64,000 nt of DNA from CAMYKD01 sp041617155 (lineage in GTDB: Bacteria; Pseudomonadota; Alphaproteobacteria; Kiloniellales; JAKSDN01). Made by a program: the position numbers and the translations under genes. Every line of letters starts with the position of its first letter. Within the stretch, counting starts at the first letter, position 1. The notes under the pieces are model-generated. The model had not been told where the DNA came from. It ran no database searches and saw only the letters and a list, made by a program, of their open reading frames with translations. Shown one piece after another: positions 32,889 to 42,900 of this stretch. The stretch lies in assembly GCA_041617155.1 (NCBI GenBank), contig JBFJPL010000003.1, positions 1 to 64,000 of the forward strand, written 5' to 3'.

Positions 32889-33839
32889 TCAGTTGACGGT
32901 CGCGATGGTGGCGGGCAGCACCCGGACGGTACCGGCCCGCACCACCACGCCATTGATCACGGCATTTGACTTGGTGTTCATGACCCGGATGACCTGACCG
33001 CTGGCACCGTCTTCCAGGGCACGGCCCTGGGCGGTCAGGACCATGCGGTCGGTTTCCAGCCGCAGGATCACCAGGCTCTTGCGGGGCACCAGCACGGGTT
33101 CCCGCAGGTTGCCGGTGCGGATCGCTTCGCCGGCCCGGATCGGTCGGCGCGGGCTCTTGCCGATCAGACGCTGTGCGTCGAGCACCACGTTGCCTGCCAG
33201 ACGATCGCTGCGTTGGCGCAGCCAGTCGACATCCGCGTGGCTGATGATCTCACCCGGCAAGGCGCGCCGGCGCAGCACCGGAACCTCGGTCATCTGGACC
33301 GCACGACCGGTGACCGTGCCGCGGGCCAGGGGCGCCGCGCCGGCTGGTGCCTGGAGATGGGCCATGAAGCGGCCGCTGGCCGGGTCGTGGGCGAGGCTGG
33401 TCAGGGCCAGGGTCGGCTCGGCGTCGACCGGCAACTCCAGGTGCAGCGTCGGGTTGTCCAGAACCAGCGAGACGTCACCGCTGACGCCGCGCTCGGCCAA
33501 GGCCGCCTGCAGCGCGGCTTTGATGTGCGCGGCGCCGATGACATGGCTGGCGCGGGTCACCACGACACTGTCGAGCGCCGAGGCGGGTCGCCAGTCGATA
33601 CCGTAGCCGCTGGCCACGGCGGCGAGCCAGCGGGCGTCCAGCTCTACTCGGCGGCCCGGGGCGGGCGCGCGCGCGACCGCGGTGTCGGCAGCATCCGTCA
33701 GCCCCTCGAACAGGTCGCCCAGGCGCAGGATCGCGCCGTCGATGACGACCGACTTCTTGAGCAGGACCGGCGTCTGGCCGGCCTGGGCGGGCAGGGCGAG
33801 CAGGAGGCCGAAAATCAGGGCCAGGCAGCGGGTTCTCAT
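32889..33839 (-). CDS. flgA: FlgA, P-ring assembly chaperone
   Basis: This 316-residue exported protein has an N-terminal signal (CLALIFGLLLALPAQAG) and the C-terminal SAF-type domain of FlgA: MTEVPVLRRRALPGEIISHA, DVDWLRQRSDRLAGNVVLDA, RLIGKSPRRPIRAGEAI and DGASGQVIRVMNTKSNAVI. FlgA escorts FlgI during P-ring formation in the periplasm. At 316 residues it is longer than enterobacterial FlgA (about 220), with extra N-terminal domain sequence typical of alphaproteobacteria. It lies 28 bases after flgG. Confidence 0.93.
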   Translation of the reverse strand: MRTRCLALIFGLLLALPAQAGQTPVLLKKSVVIDGAILRLGDLFEGLTDAADTAVARAPAPGRRVELDARWLAAVASGYGIDWRPASALDSVVVTRASHVIGAAHIKAALQAALAERGVSGDVSLVLDNPTLHLELPVDAEPTLALTSLAHDPASGRFMAHLQAPAGAAPLARGTVTGRAVQMTEVPVLRRRALPGEIISHADVDWLRQRSDRLAGNVVLDAQRLIGKSPRRPIRAGEAIRTGNLREPVLVPRKSLVILRLETDRMVLTAQGRALEDGASGQVIRVMNTKSNAVINGVVVRAGTVRVLPATIATVN

Positions 33840-33866
33840 GGAGTCACCTCGGTTCTATGGCGCCGC

Positions 33867-34652
<786 letters not shown>

Positions 34653-34671
34653 GGTACTGCTCCCCGGGTCT

Positions 34672-35397
34672 CTAGCTTCTTGCGGTTGCCAGGGCGTCGA
34701 TCGCCCGGCGTTGGCGTTCGTGTTCGTTGTTGGCCAGCTTGGCGGCCGCCTCGTAGCTGCGCACCGTGGCGACCAGCCTGGTCATCTCGACCACGCCGGC
34801 AACGTTGGAGCTCTCCAGCTTGCCTTGCTGGACGTCCGGCTGTTCGACCGGCAGGGCGGCCTGACCGGCGGCGTCATAGAGGCTGTTGGCCTGCCGCTTC
34901 AGTGCCTGCTGGTTATCGAAGCGGACCACCTGGACCCGGCCCAGCTCGCCCTGATCGGTCGAGATCGTGCCGTCACGCGCGACCGCGACGGAAAGCGCGT
35001 CGACCGGGATGGTAATCGGCGCTCCGCCGTCGTCCAGCAGGGCAAAGCCCTGTGCGCTGACGATCCGGCCGTCGGGGTCGGGGGTGAAGCCGCCGGCGCG
35101 GGTATAGCGTGTGCCTTCCGGCGTCTCGATCGCGAAGTATCCCTCGCCGCGTATTGCCAAGTCGAAGGGGCTGCCGGTTTCGGTCATCGGCCCGGCCTTC
35201 AGGTCGCGGATCGTGGCGATGTCGCGAACGAAGCTGATCTTCTCGCGCGGCTCCGTGCGGGCGAGGTGCTCGACAAAGAGCATGCTCTCGCCCTTGAATC
35301 CGGGCGTGGTCAGGTTGGCCAGGTTGTTGGCCACCATGTCCATCTGGCGCCTGAGCACCATCTGACGCGAGAGTGCGATGTAGCCGGGATTTTCCAC
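34672..35397 (-). CDS. flgF: FlgF, proximal rod protein
   Basis: This 241-residue rod protein is counted from the GTG at 35397, giving VENPGYIALSRQMVLRRQMD, which aligns with FlgF starts (MENxxYIxLSRQM). A longer ATG start at 35478 would place the sigma54 element inside the gene and adds unrelated residues. Motifs include MVANNLANLTTPGFKGESML and the C-terminal LESSNVAGVVEMTRLVATVR. FlgF builds the proximal rod next to FlgG. First gene of flgF-flgG-flgA-flgH. Confidence 0.94.
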   Translation of the reverse strand: MENPGYIALSRQMVLRRQMDMVANNLANLTTPGFKGESMLFVEHLARTEPREKISFVRDIATIRDLKAGPMTETGSPFDLAIRGEGYFAIETPEGTRYTRAGGFTPDPDGRIVSAQGFALLDDGGAPITIPVDALSVAVARDGTISTDQGELGRVQVVRFDNQQALKRQANSLYDAAGQAALPVEQPDVQQGKLESSNVAGVVEMTRLVATVRSYEAAAKLANNEHERQRRAIDALATARS

Positions 35398-35455
35398 CTG
35401 AGCGTCCGCTTCGCTGTGATCTTTCGCGCTGCCACCGGGCAGCACGGCACGGACT

Positions 35456-35471
35456 TGCAGTTTGCATGCCA
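35456..35471 (-). promoter_or_regulatory. Sigma54 promoter of flgF-flgG-flgA-flgH
   Basis: The minus strand reads TGGCATGCAAACTGCA with GG-N10-GC spacing. The predicted start near 35444 leaves a leader of about 47 bases before the flgF GTG. Confidence 0.78.
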
Positions 35472-35543
35472 GCGGCAAGGGCTCGCAGAATCAAAGACTT
35501 ATCAGTTAGAATATATTAACTAGCGAACTCATATCATCGATTC

Positions 35544-35572
35544 CGGCAGGGCTTGCCCGGCAGTTGTTGCCG
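35544..35572. promoter_or_regulatory. Two FlbD-type palindromes in the flgF-fliL intergenic region
   Basis: CGGCAGGGCTTGCCC (35544-35558) and CGGCAGTTGTTGCCG (35558-35572) are 14 bases apart and share one base. They lie about 75-100 bases upstream of the flgF sigma54 element and about 110-140 bases before fliL, so they could act on either side. Confidence 0.68.
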
Positions 35573-35605
35573 CAGGCCGCTTCGAGGCCGCTGCCGGACG
35601 CAGTC

Positions 35606-35620
35606 TCAACCAGATGTTAA
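35606..35620 (+). promoter_or_regulatory. CtrA-like box upstream of fliL (one mismatch)
   Basis: TCAA-CCAGATG-TTAA followed by CC differs from TTAA-N7-TTAACC at one base. It lies 60 bases before fliL, the same distance as the exact box before fliX. fliLM is a CtrA target in Caulobacter. Confidence 0.65.
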
Positions 35621-35680
35621 CCACGGCAGCGTAGCTTAGAGCCGGTCTAAACCCTTGGGTAACCGTAAAAAGGACTAGGT

Positions 35681-36223
35681 ATGTCGGATCAAGCGGCGAC
35701 CGAAGACATTGGCGGCGGCATGGACGCCGAGTCGAAGCCCGACGCGGGCGGGACGAACGGCAAGTCGATTGTGCTTTTCGTCGTGCTGCCGATCCTTTTG
35801 CTGTTCGGCGCGGTGCTCGGCGCCTACTTCATGGGCATGCTCGACCCGCTCCTGGGCGTACCGCCCAAACAGCCGAAGGCCGAGCAGGCCGCGGCACCCA
35901 TGCCCGAGGTGAACCAGTCGGCGGTGTTCTACGATCTGCCGGAAATGCTGGTGAACCTCAACGCCGGCGGACGCAAGGCCTCCTACCTGAAGATTTCGGT
36001 CAGCCTGGAGCTGCAAAGCGAGGCCGCCATGGAGCAGGTCAAGCAGGTGCTGCCGCGCGTCATCGACAACTTCCAGGTCTATCTGCGCGAGCTGCGGATC
36101 GAGGATCTGCGCGGCTCGGCCGGCCTGCAGCGCCTGCGCGAAGAGCTGCTGCTGCGCGTCAACGCCGCGGTCCGGCCGGTCGTGGTCAAGGACGTGCTGT
36201 TCAAGGAAATGCTCGTCCAATAG
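35681..36223 (+). CDS. fliL: FliL, stator-associated basal body protein
   Basis: This 180-residue protein has one membrane helix (about 25-48, SIVLFVVLPILLLFGAVLGA) and a periplasmic FliL domain: VFYDLPEMLVNLNAGGRKAS, YLKISVSLELQSEAAMEQVK and the end VRPVVVKDVLFKEMLVQ. FliL supports torque generation by stator units. It starts the plus-strand operon that continues with fliM and the accessory motor genes. Confidence 0.95.
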   Translation: MSDQAATEDIGGGMDAESKPDAGGTNGKSIVLFVVLPILLLFGAVLGAYFMGMLDPLLGVPPKQPKAEQAAAPMPEVNQSAVFYDLPEMLVNLNAGGRKASYLKISVSLELQSEAAMEQVKQVLPRVIDNFQVYLRELRIEDLRGSAGLQRLREELLLRVNAAVRPVVVKDVLFKEMLVQ

Positions 36224-36266
36224 GGATCGAAGCAACACGGGCTGAACGGCGGAGCGGGCAAAGCAA

Positions 36267-37268
36267 ATGGCTGAACCAGAGGCGGCGACGGACAAAGACG
36301 CCGGTGGCTCGACCAAGATCCTCAACCAGGCCGAGATCGACAGCCTGCTCGGCGGCCACGACGGCCTGGACGCGCGTTCGGGTATCGCGGCGATCGTCGA
36401 TTCGGCGCTCGTCTCCTACGAGCGCCTGCCCATGCTCGAGGTCGTATTCGACCGCCTCGTGCGCATGATGTCGACCTCGCTGCGCAACTTCACGTCCGAC
36501 AACGTCGAGGTCCACCTGGAGTCGATCTCCTCCTCGCGCTTCGGCGACTACCTCGATTCGATTCCTCTGCCCGCCATGCTGACGGTGTTCAAGGCGGAGG
36601 AATGGGACAACTTCGGCCTCATGGCGGTCGACTCCTCGCTGATCTATTCGATTGTCGACGTTCTGTTGGGCGGCCGGCGCGGCTCCGCCGCCGTACGCAT
36701 GGAAGGCCGGCCCTACACCACGATCGAGCGCAACCTGGTCGAGCGCATGGTGCACGTCGTCCTGGCCGACCTATCGGCCGCTTTCGACCCCTTGTCGCCG
36801 GTCACCTTCCGTTTCGAGCGGCTGGAATCCAACCCGCGCTTTGCCACCATTGCTCGGCCGGCCAACGCCACCGTCGTCGCCCAGCTGCGGGTCGAGATGG
36901 AGGATCGTGGCGGCCGCTTCGAGCTGATGCTGCCCTACGCCACCCTGGAGCCGGTCCGCGAGCTCTTGCTGCAGATGTTCATCGGCGAGAAGTTCGGCCA
37001 TGACTCCATTTGGGAAAGCCATCTGACCACCGAGCTGTGGCAGACCGAGCTGCCGATCCAGGCGGTGCTCGACGAAGTCGAGGTGCACTTGGGCGAAGTC
37101 ATCGGCTGGACCGAAGGCAGCCGCCTCGAACTCAACTGCGGCCCGAATTCGAAGGTCGAGCTGCGGTGCGGCGACATCGCCATGTTCGAGGGCCAAATGG
37201 GACGAAAGGGATCGAACATCGCAGTGCGGGTCGCCGGCAAGCTGACCGGCAACGGGGAGTCCACCTGA
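36267..37268 (+). CDS. fliM: FliM, flagellar switch protein
   Basis: This 333-residue FliM contains the N-terminal CheY-binding motif ILNQAEIDSLLGG (about 18-30). The middle domain has MMSTSLRNFTSDNVEVHLES and YSIVDVLLGGRRG, and the C-terminal SpoA domain ends about residue 325. FliM links FliG and FliN in the C-ring and receives CheY-P. Its stop codon overlaps the ATG of the next gene (TGATG), indicating coupled translation. Confidence 0.97.
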   Translation: MAEPEAATDKDAGGSTKILNQAEIDSLLGGHDGLDARSGIAAIVDSALVSYERLPMLEVVFDRLVRMMSTSLRNFTSDNVEVHLESISSSRFGDYLDSIPLPAMLTVFKAEEWDNFGLMAVDSSLIYSIVDVLLGGRRGSAAVRMEGRPYTTIERNLVERMVHVVLADLSAAFDPLSPVTFRFERLESNPRFATIARPANATVVAQLRVEMEDRGGRFELMLPYATLEPVRELLLQMFIGEKFGHDSIWESHLTTELWQTELPIQAVLDEVEVHLGEVIGWTEGSRLELNCGPNSKVELRCGDIAMFEGQMGRKGSNIAVRVAGKLTGNGEST

Positions 37269-37780
37269 TGGATCTGTTGCCGTTCGAACACTGGAGCCTA
37301 TTGGCCGACGCGGTTCTCGCGGTCCTCCTGGTCGCGACCATCGCCTATGCCGCGATACTCGAGCGCAAGCTCTCGGGCCTGCGCGCCGCGAAGCAGGAAA
37401 TGGCGGAGCTGGTCGGCCGCTTCACCGAGGCGACCAAGCGCGCGGAGAACGGCTTGGCCGAGATCAGGCAGACCGCGGAGGAAACCGGCCGAACCCTGCA
37501 GCAGGCCCTGGAGAAGGGCAACAGCTTGGCCGACGACCTGGTTTTTCTGGTTGAACGCGGCGATGCCGTTGCCGGCCGGCTCGAGCGGGGCGCCGCAAAG
37601 GGCCGTGGCCGAGCGACCGCCGAGCCACCGCCGGCCGGCCCACGGTCGGTCGCCAAAGGCCCCGGGGGAACCGCTGCAAAGGCGCCCGCTCCGGCGGCCG
37701 CCGAGGACGACGCCACATCGAGCCGCAAGCGCACGCCGGAGCAGTCCGCTCTGATGGCGGCCCTGCGGGCCATGCGCTAG
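37268..37780 (+). CDS. DUF6468-like flagellar accessory membrane protein
   Basis: This 170-residue protein starts within the fliM stop codon (MDLLPFEHWSLLADAVLAVL). One N-terminal membrane helix (about 10-31) is followed by a coiled coil (AAKQEMAELVGRFTEATKRA, ENGLAEIRQTAEETGRTLQQ) and then a Pro/Ala/Arg-rich disordered tail ending RTPEQSALMAALRAMR. I associate the layout with a domain of unknown function (DUF6468) seen next to fliM in alphaproteobacteria, but the match is from memory. Its position between fliM and motE/motB-like genes suggests a role in the motor. Confidence 0.8.
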   Translation: MDLLPFEHWSLLADAVLAVLLVATIAYAAILERKLSGLRAAKQEMAELVGRFTEATKRAENGLAEIRQTAEETGRTLQQALEKGNSLADDLVFLVERGDAVAGRLERGAAKGRGRATAEPPPAGPRSVAKGPGGTAAKAPAPAAAEDDATSSRKRTPEQSALMAALRAMR

Positions 37781-37798
37781 GAGCCCGAGGAAGCGGAC

Positions 37799-38440
37799 AT
37801 GAAGCTACGCCTTCTGCCTTTGCTGATCTTTGCGGCCGGCACCGGAGTCCTGTTCCACCTGGGCGATTTGTGGCGGGGCTTCGGCCCCTTGGCCCAGGTC
37901 GCGGCGGCGGAGGGCGAAGCGAAGCCCGCCAAGGCGGCGAAAGCCGGCGCTCGCTACGAGCCAGCCGGGCCGAAAACGGCCGGCGAGATGTCGCCTCGGA
38001 CCGCCACCTTGGCCAGCGACCCCTTCAATCTGACCGATGAAGAGATCGACCTGCTGCAGAAACTGGCCGAGCGCCGGTCAGAACTCGAGAGCCGTGCGGC
38101 GGAGTTGGAACAGCGCCGTACTCTCTTGGAAGCGGCCGAGCGCCGCATCGACGAGAAGATCGGCGAGCTGGAGGCGATCCGGAAAAACATCGAGGGCCTG
38201 CTGGTGCGCCACGACGAGCAGGAAGAGGCGCAACTCAACAGCCTGGTCAAGATCTACGAGAGCATGAAACCCAAGGATGCCGCGCGGATTTTCGAAGAGC
38301 TCGACATGGTGGTGCTGCTCGATGTGATCGAGCGCATGAAGGAACGCAAGACCGCGCCGATCCTGGCCAAGATGAACCCGCGGCGCGCCAAGGCGATCAC
38401 CTTGGAGCTGGCTCAGCGCCGCGGCCTGCCGGGCTCCTAG
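37799..38440 (+). CDS. MotE-like periplasmic motility protein
   Basis: This 213-residue protein has an N-terminal membrane anchor or signal (LRLLPLLIFAAGTGVLFHLG) and a long coiled coil (about 85-150, LLQKLAERRSELESRAAELE). It ends in an MgtE-N-like helical domain (YESMKPKDAARIFEELDMVV, ERKTAPILAKMNPRRAKAIT). This matches the MotE family, first described in Sinorhizobium as a periplasmic chaperone for the motor protein MotC. No MotC gene is seen here, so the partner may instead be one of the neighbouring products. Confidence 0.85.
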   Translation: MKLRLLPLLIFAAGTGVLFHLGDLWRGFGPLAQVAAAEGEAKPAKAAKAGARYEPAGPKTAGEMSPRTATLASDPFNLTDEEIDLLQKLAERRSELESRAAELEQRRTLLEAAERRIDEKIGELEAIRKNIEGLLVRHDEQEEAQLNSLVKIYESMKPKDAARIFEELDMVVLLDVIERMKERKTAPILAKMNPRRAKAITLELAQRRGLPGS

Positions 38441-38445
38441 TCCGG

Positions 38446-39135
38446 ATGGAGCGCGCCGGGCAAACCTCACCGGCCGAGCGTGGCGACCCGAACATCGTCG
38501 CCTTGCTCGGGCTCAAACTGCTGCTTTTGGGGTTTTTCATTCTGTTGAACGCGCTGTCCCACTATGAGGAGGACCGGACTCGACGGGTTCTGCAAAGCGT
38601 CGACCAGGCCTTCAACGGCCGCATCGAAGCCTTGAAAAGCGAGGCTGAACATTCCGCTGCCCTGGGGCCGCTGAACGGAACCGAGGCGATGATCGACTCG
38701 GTGGGGGCGCTCTTTACTTCGCTGATACCGGCGGTTGAGCGAGAGCTATCGGCCGCCGGCACGCGCCTGCGCCTGGAGCTGCCGGTCGCTGCCCTGTTCC
38801 GACAGGACAGCGTCGCCCTGCAGTCGGGTCGCGGCGTGCTGATGAAACGCTTCGCCGAAGCCTTGACCCAAAACGGCCGCGGCCGACTCAACTATGAGGT
38901 CGAGCTCTTGCACGGCATAAGGCGCGAGGCGATCTCGGACCTGACCGAAGCCGGCGCCGACTCGCTGGAAGTTCGGCGCATCGCCGCCCTGGTCCTTGCC
39001 CTGACCAAACGCGGCGTGCCCGCGGACAAGCTGTCCGTCGGCGTCATCCCCGGCCGGCCCGGCAAGGTCCAGATGGTGGTGCAAACCTACCAGCGGGCGG
39101 GCCCGGCATTCGACTACGGGGAGCTGGCGCGATGA
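38446..39135 (+). CDS. MotB-like protein lacking the proton-binding Asp
   Basis: This 229-residue protein has one N-terminal membrane helix (about 17-36, LLGLKLLLLGFFILLNALSH) followed by a periplasmic region, as in MotB. The plug/stator Asp of MotB (the D in a FxDL motif) is replaced by hydrophobic or Lys residues. The C-terminal half (about 95-225) looks like a remote OmpA-type fold (RLRLELPVAALFRQDSVALQ, LSVGVIPGRPGKVQMVVQTY) but lacks the usual peptidoglycan-binding signature. It overlaps the true MotB gene by four bases. It could be a regulatory or structural partner of the stator rather than a conducting subunit. Confidence 0.8.
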   Translation: MERAGQTSPAERGDPNIVALLGLKLLLLGFFILLNALSHYEEDRTRRVLQSVDQAFNGRIEALKSEAEHSAALGPLNGTEAMIDSVGALFTSLIPAVERELSAAGTRLRLELPVAALFRQDSVALQSGRGVLMKRFAEALTQNGRGRLNYEVELLHGIRREAISDLTEAGADSLEVRRIAALVLALTKRGVPADKLSVGVIPGRPGKVQMVVQTYQRAGPAFDYGELAR

Positions 39136-39923
39136 CGGAGCCAGGGAGTGTCGAAGCGGACGGCGCCGAACCGGGGGCCGCCAATCGCGCTTGGTGGCTC
39201 GCGCTATCGAACCATGCAGCGGCCGCGCAGCGTGAAGCGCCTTTGGCGCGCGGCTCTGCCTGGATGCTCACCTTTACCGACCTGGTCGCCCTGATGCTGA
39301 CCTTCTTCGTCATGCTCTTCGCCATGTCCAAGGTGGAAAAGCGCGAATGGGAGAACCTGACCGACGCTCTGGCGCCGAAGCTGAACGTCGTGAGCAAGCT
39401 GTCCATCGCCCTGCCGACAGAGTCGCGCGATGTCGACGCGGTCGAGACCTTGCCGTCGGTCGATTTGAACTATCTGGCGGCCTTGTTGAAACAGGACATG
39501 GCCGATGATCCCCTGCTCGGCCTGGGCATCCTGCGCCGCTTGGAGCGGCGTGTCCTGATCGCGCTGCCGGGCGATCTGCTCTTTGCGCCCGGATCGACCG
39601 AGCTCGCCACGACCGGGCGGCAAGCCTTGACCGGCTTCGTCGGCCTGCTGCGCCACGTGAACAACCGGATCGAAGTCATGGGCCACGCCGATCCGCGCCA
39701 ACCGATTGCCGGCTTTGCCTCCAATTGGGAACTCTCCCTGGCGCGGGCCCTGCGGGTCGCCCAGGTGTTGCGCGATTCCGGGTACCGGGGCCAGGTGGTC
39801 GCACGCGGCTTCGGCCATTCACGCTTCGAGTCGCTTTCGCCGCGGCTCCGGCCGGCGCAGCGCTTGACCTTGGGACGCCGGGTCGAACTGGTGATACACG
39901 ACGACGCCGGAGAAGCACGCTGA
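39132..39923 (+). CDS. motB: MotB-type stator protein with OmpA domain
   Basis: This 263-residue protein has an N-terminal membrane helix with the proton-accepting Asp at 50 (WMLTFTDLVALMLTFFVMLF). The C-terminal OmpA-like peptidoglycan-binding domain (about 145-255) contains FAPGSTELATTGRQALTGFV, VMGHADPRQPIAGFASNWEL, SLARALRVAQVLRDSGYRGQ and LGRRVELVI. It should pair with the MotA encoded at 4291-5169. Its start overlaps the preceding MotB-like gene and its stop overlaps the next ATG (TGATG), so the block is translationally coupled. Confidence 0.92.
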   Translation: MTEPGSVEADGAEPGAANRAWWLALSNHAAAAQREAPLARGSAWMLTFTDLVALMLTFFVMLFAMSKVEKREWENLTDALAPKLNVVSKLSIALPTESRDVDAVETLPSVDLNYLAALLKQDMADDPLLGLGILRRLERRVLIALPGDLLFAPGSTELATTGRQALTGFVGLLRHVNNRIEVMGHADPRQPIAGFASNWELSLARALRVAQVLRDSGYRGQVVARGFGHSRFESLSPRLRPAQRLTLGRRVELVIHDDAGEAR

Positions 39924-42900
39924 TGGCTCGGCGGCAGGCAAAGATCGCCGCGCTTCTCGGCGGGTTTCTGGTCGCGGCGCTGCCGGTCCCGGCGGCCGTG
40001 GCCGAACCGCCGGACCAAACGGCGCCCGCGCTCAACCTGCGCAGCGGCGAACACGAAGGTTTCAGCCGCCTGGTGTTCGATTGGGATGCGCCGGTGACCT
40101 ACAGCATCGAGGAGACGCCGAGCGGTGCCACGGTGTCTTTCGACCGGCCGGCCCGACTCGACCTGAAGAGCTACCGAAAAGATCCCTCGCCGGGCATTCT
40201 GGACCTCACCTTGGGCCCAGGCGACGACGGCCTCACGGTTGCCCTGCGGTTGCCCGAGGGCGCCAACCTGCGCCATTTTCTCAGCGGCCCCAAGGTGGTC
40301 ATCGACGTGCTCGCCCCGGGCGCCGGCGCGGCCGAAGCGCAGGCCGATCAGGAAAGCGCCGCCGCCGGGGCGGCGCCCGAATCGCTCGGCAATTCCATCC
40401 TGAGCGATGCCGTGGAAGCCGCCGTGGCCCTGACCGGTGACACGCGGGCGAACCGCGCCGGCACCCGCCCGACCCGGCTCGGCGTTGCACCCAAGGCCGC
40501 CGAACCGAAAGCGCCGCCGCGCCGCGCCGCGCCGCGTCCGGCGACCTCAAGCAAGGCATCGAGACGAAAACTGGTCGTCACCTACGAGCGGCCGCCCCTG
40601 CCGGCGGCAATGCCGGTGCCCGGTATGACGGCGCCGCGCTACCGCCCTCTGGCGATCCGCCTGAAGGGCATCGCCGGCGTAGCCGCCGCCGCCTTTCGCC
40701 GTGGCCAGCACCTATGGCTGGTGTTCGATTTGCCGGCCCGGGTCAACATCGCCAGGCAGATTCAGCGGATCGCGCCAGAACTGGCGCCGGTGTTGCAGCT
40801 CGAGCGACCAGACATCGTGGCCCTGCGCTTGACTGTGCCGCTGGGTGTGGCGCCGAAGCTGCGGCGCGACGGCACCGACTGGCTGGTCGACCTGCGGCCG
40901 CGCCTGATCCGGCCGGAAAAGCCGGCGACCCTCGACCTTCGCGCCGGCCATGACGGCCCTCGGCTTGTCTTTCCGGTTACCGGCGCGGGCCGGCTGATCC
41001 AGCTGGACGACCCGGATATGGGCGACCGGGTTCACGTGCTGCCGGTTTCGCTTGCCGATTTCGGCCTGGCAACGGCCCGCGATTTCCCACAGTTCCAGGC
41101 GCTCGCCACCTATCAAGGACTGGCCATCGTGCCGCGGTCCGACAGGCTGTGGATCACGCTCGACAAGGACGCCTTGAAGATCACCTCGTCGGCCGGCCTT
41201 CTGGTCACCGCGGGATTGGACACCGACGCCGAGCCGAACGAGGAGGAGACGGTCGCGGGCAAGCGACGGCTGTTCGACCTGGCGGCCTGGCGCGAGGTCG
41301 ACGGCGACGACTTCGAAACCAATCGAAAACTGCTGCAGCGCGCGATTATCGCGCCGGGCGACGCCCGGAGTCTCGATCTCGCGCGGCTCCGGCTGGCACG
41401 ATTCTTTTTCGCCCATGGCTTGGCCACCGAGACCTTGTCGGTGATCAGGCTGATGGCGCGTGAGCGCGGGCGTTTCGCCGCCGATCCGGAGATGATCCTG
41501 CTCGAGGGCGCCGCTGCTTTCCTGGCGCAGGACTTTCACGCCGCAGCGGCCAGCCTTTCCCACCCGGCCCTGGAGGGCGAGGCCGAGGCCGTGATCTGGC
41601 GCGCCGCCATGTCGGCGGCGGCCCAGGACTGGCCCTATGCCGCGGAGCTGTTCGAGCAAGGCAAGGCGACGATCCAGGACTACCCGCGCGCGGTGCGCGT
41701 CCGGCTGCATCTCTTGGCGGCCGAGGCGCGCCTGGCGATCGGCGACACCGGCGGCGCCAGCTTCTACCTGAAACAGGCGCTTGAGGCTCAATCGACCGAT
41801 TTCGAGCGGGCCCAGATCGATTTCCTCGAAGGCCGGCGCCTGCTGGCAGACCAGCGTCCGGAGCGCGCGCTGCCCCTGTGGCGGCGTGTCGCCGCCTCGA
41901 CGCACCGGCCGTCCCAGGCAAGGGCGCGCCTGGCCCTGGTCAACCAAGGCCTGAAAGCGGGCACGCTCGAACCGGCCTCCGCGATCGCCGAACTGGAGCG
42001 TCTGCGCTTTGTCTGGCGGGGCGACGAGTTCGAGGCGGCGCTGCTTGAACGCCTGGGCCGGCTCTACGCCGACGCGGGCGACTACCGGGATGCCCTGGTC
42101 GCCCTGCGTCAGGCGGCTTCCCACTTCCCCGGTTCGGTCCGCGCCGAAGCGGCGGCGCGCCATATGCGCAAGCTCTTCGCCTCGCTTTACCTGGGCGACA
42201 AGCGCGCGAGCCTGTCGCCGCTGGCGGCCTTGGCGCTATACCGCGAGTTCGAGGAACTGACGCCTGCCGCGCAGGACGGCAACCGCCTGATCGACAACCT
42301 GGTCGACCGGCTGGTCGAGATCGATCTTCTGGGCCAGGCGGCGGAACTGCTGGAAGACCAGATCGCCCGCCGCCTGGCCGGCGAAAAGCGGGCGCGGGCC
42401 GGCGCGCGTCTGGCGCTGGTCCGGCTGCTCGACCGCCAGCCTGGGCACGCGCTCGAGGCGCTGAACTCGAGCGCCGCCAAGAAACTGCCCAGCGCCGTCG
42501 AGCGCCGGCGCCGCCACCTCAGGGCGCGCGCGCTTGCCGGGCTGCACCGCGGGCGCGACGGGCTGGCCGTGCTGGCCGGCGACGAGAGCGAGGATGCACG
42601 CAAGCTGCGCGCGGAGATCCTGTGGCAGCTGCGCGACTGGCCGGCGGCGGCCGTCGCGCTGGCCCGGCTGATCCCGAGAGATCCGCCCAAGGAGCGAGCG
42701 CTCGATGCCGTCGAAACCCAGACCGTGATCGACCTGGCGACCGCCTATACCCTGGCAGGCGACCGCCGGGCGCTCGACGATCTGGCGCGGCGCTTCGGCA
42801 AGGCCATGGCCGAGAGCGGCAAGGCCGACAGCTTTACCCTGCTGACCAGCGACTTCGGCAAGGCCAACTTGGCCGCGGTGGCCGACGAGCTGGCCGGGGT

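Noticed and set aside
35544..35572. The palindromes themselves as sigma54 promoters (GG...GC)
   Set aside because: GG and GC are 8 bases apart in the palindromes, whereas sigma54 needs 10; true -24/-12 elements lie downstream.
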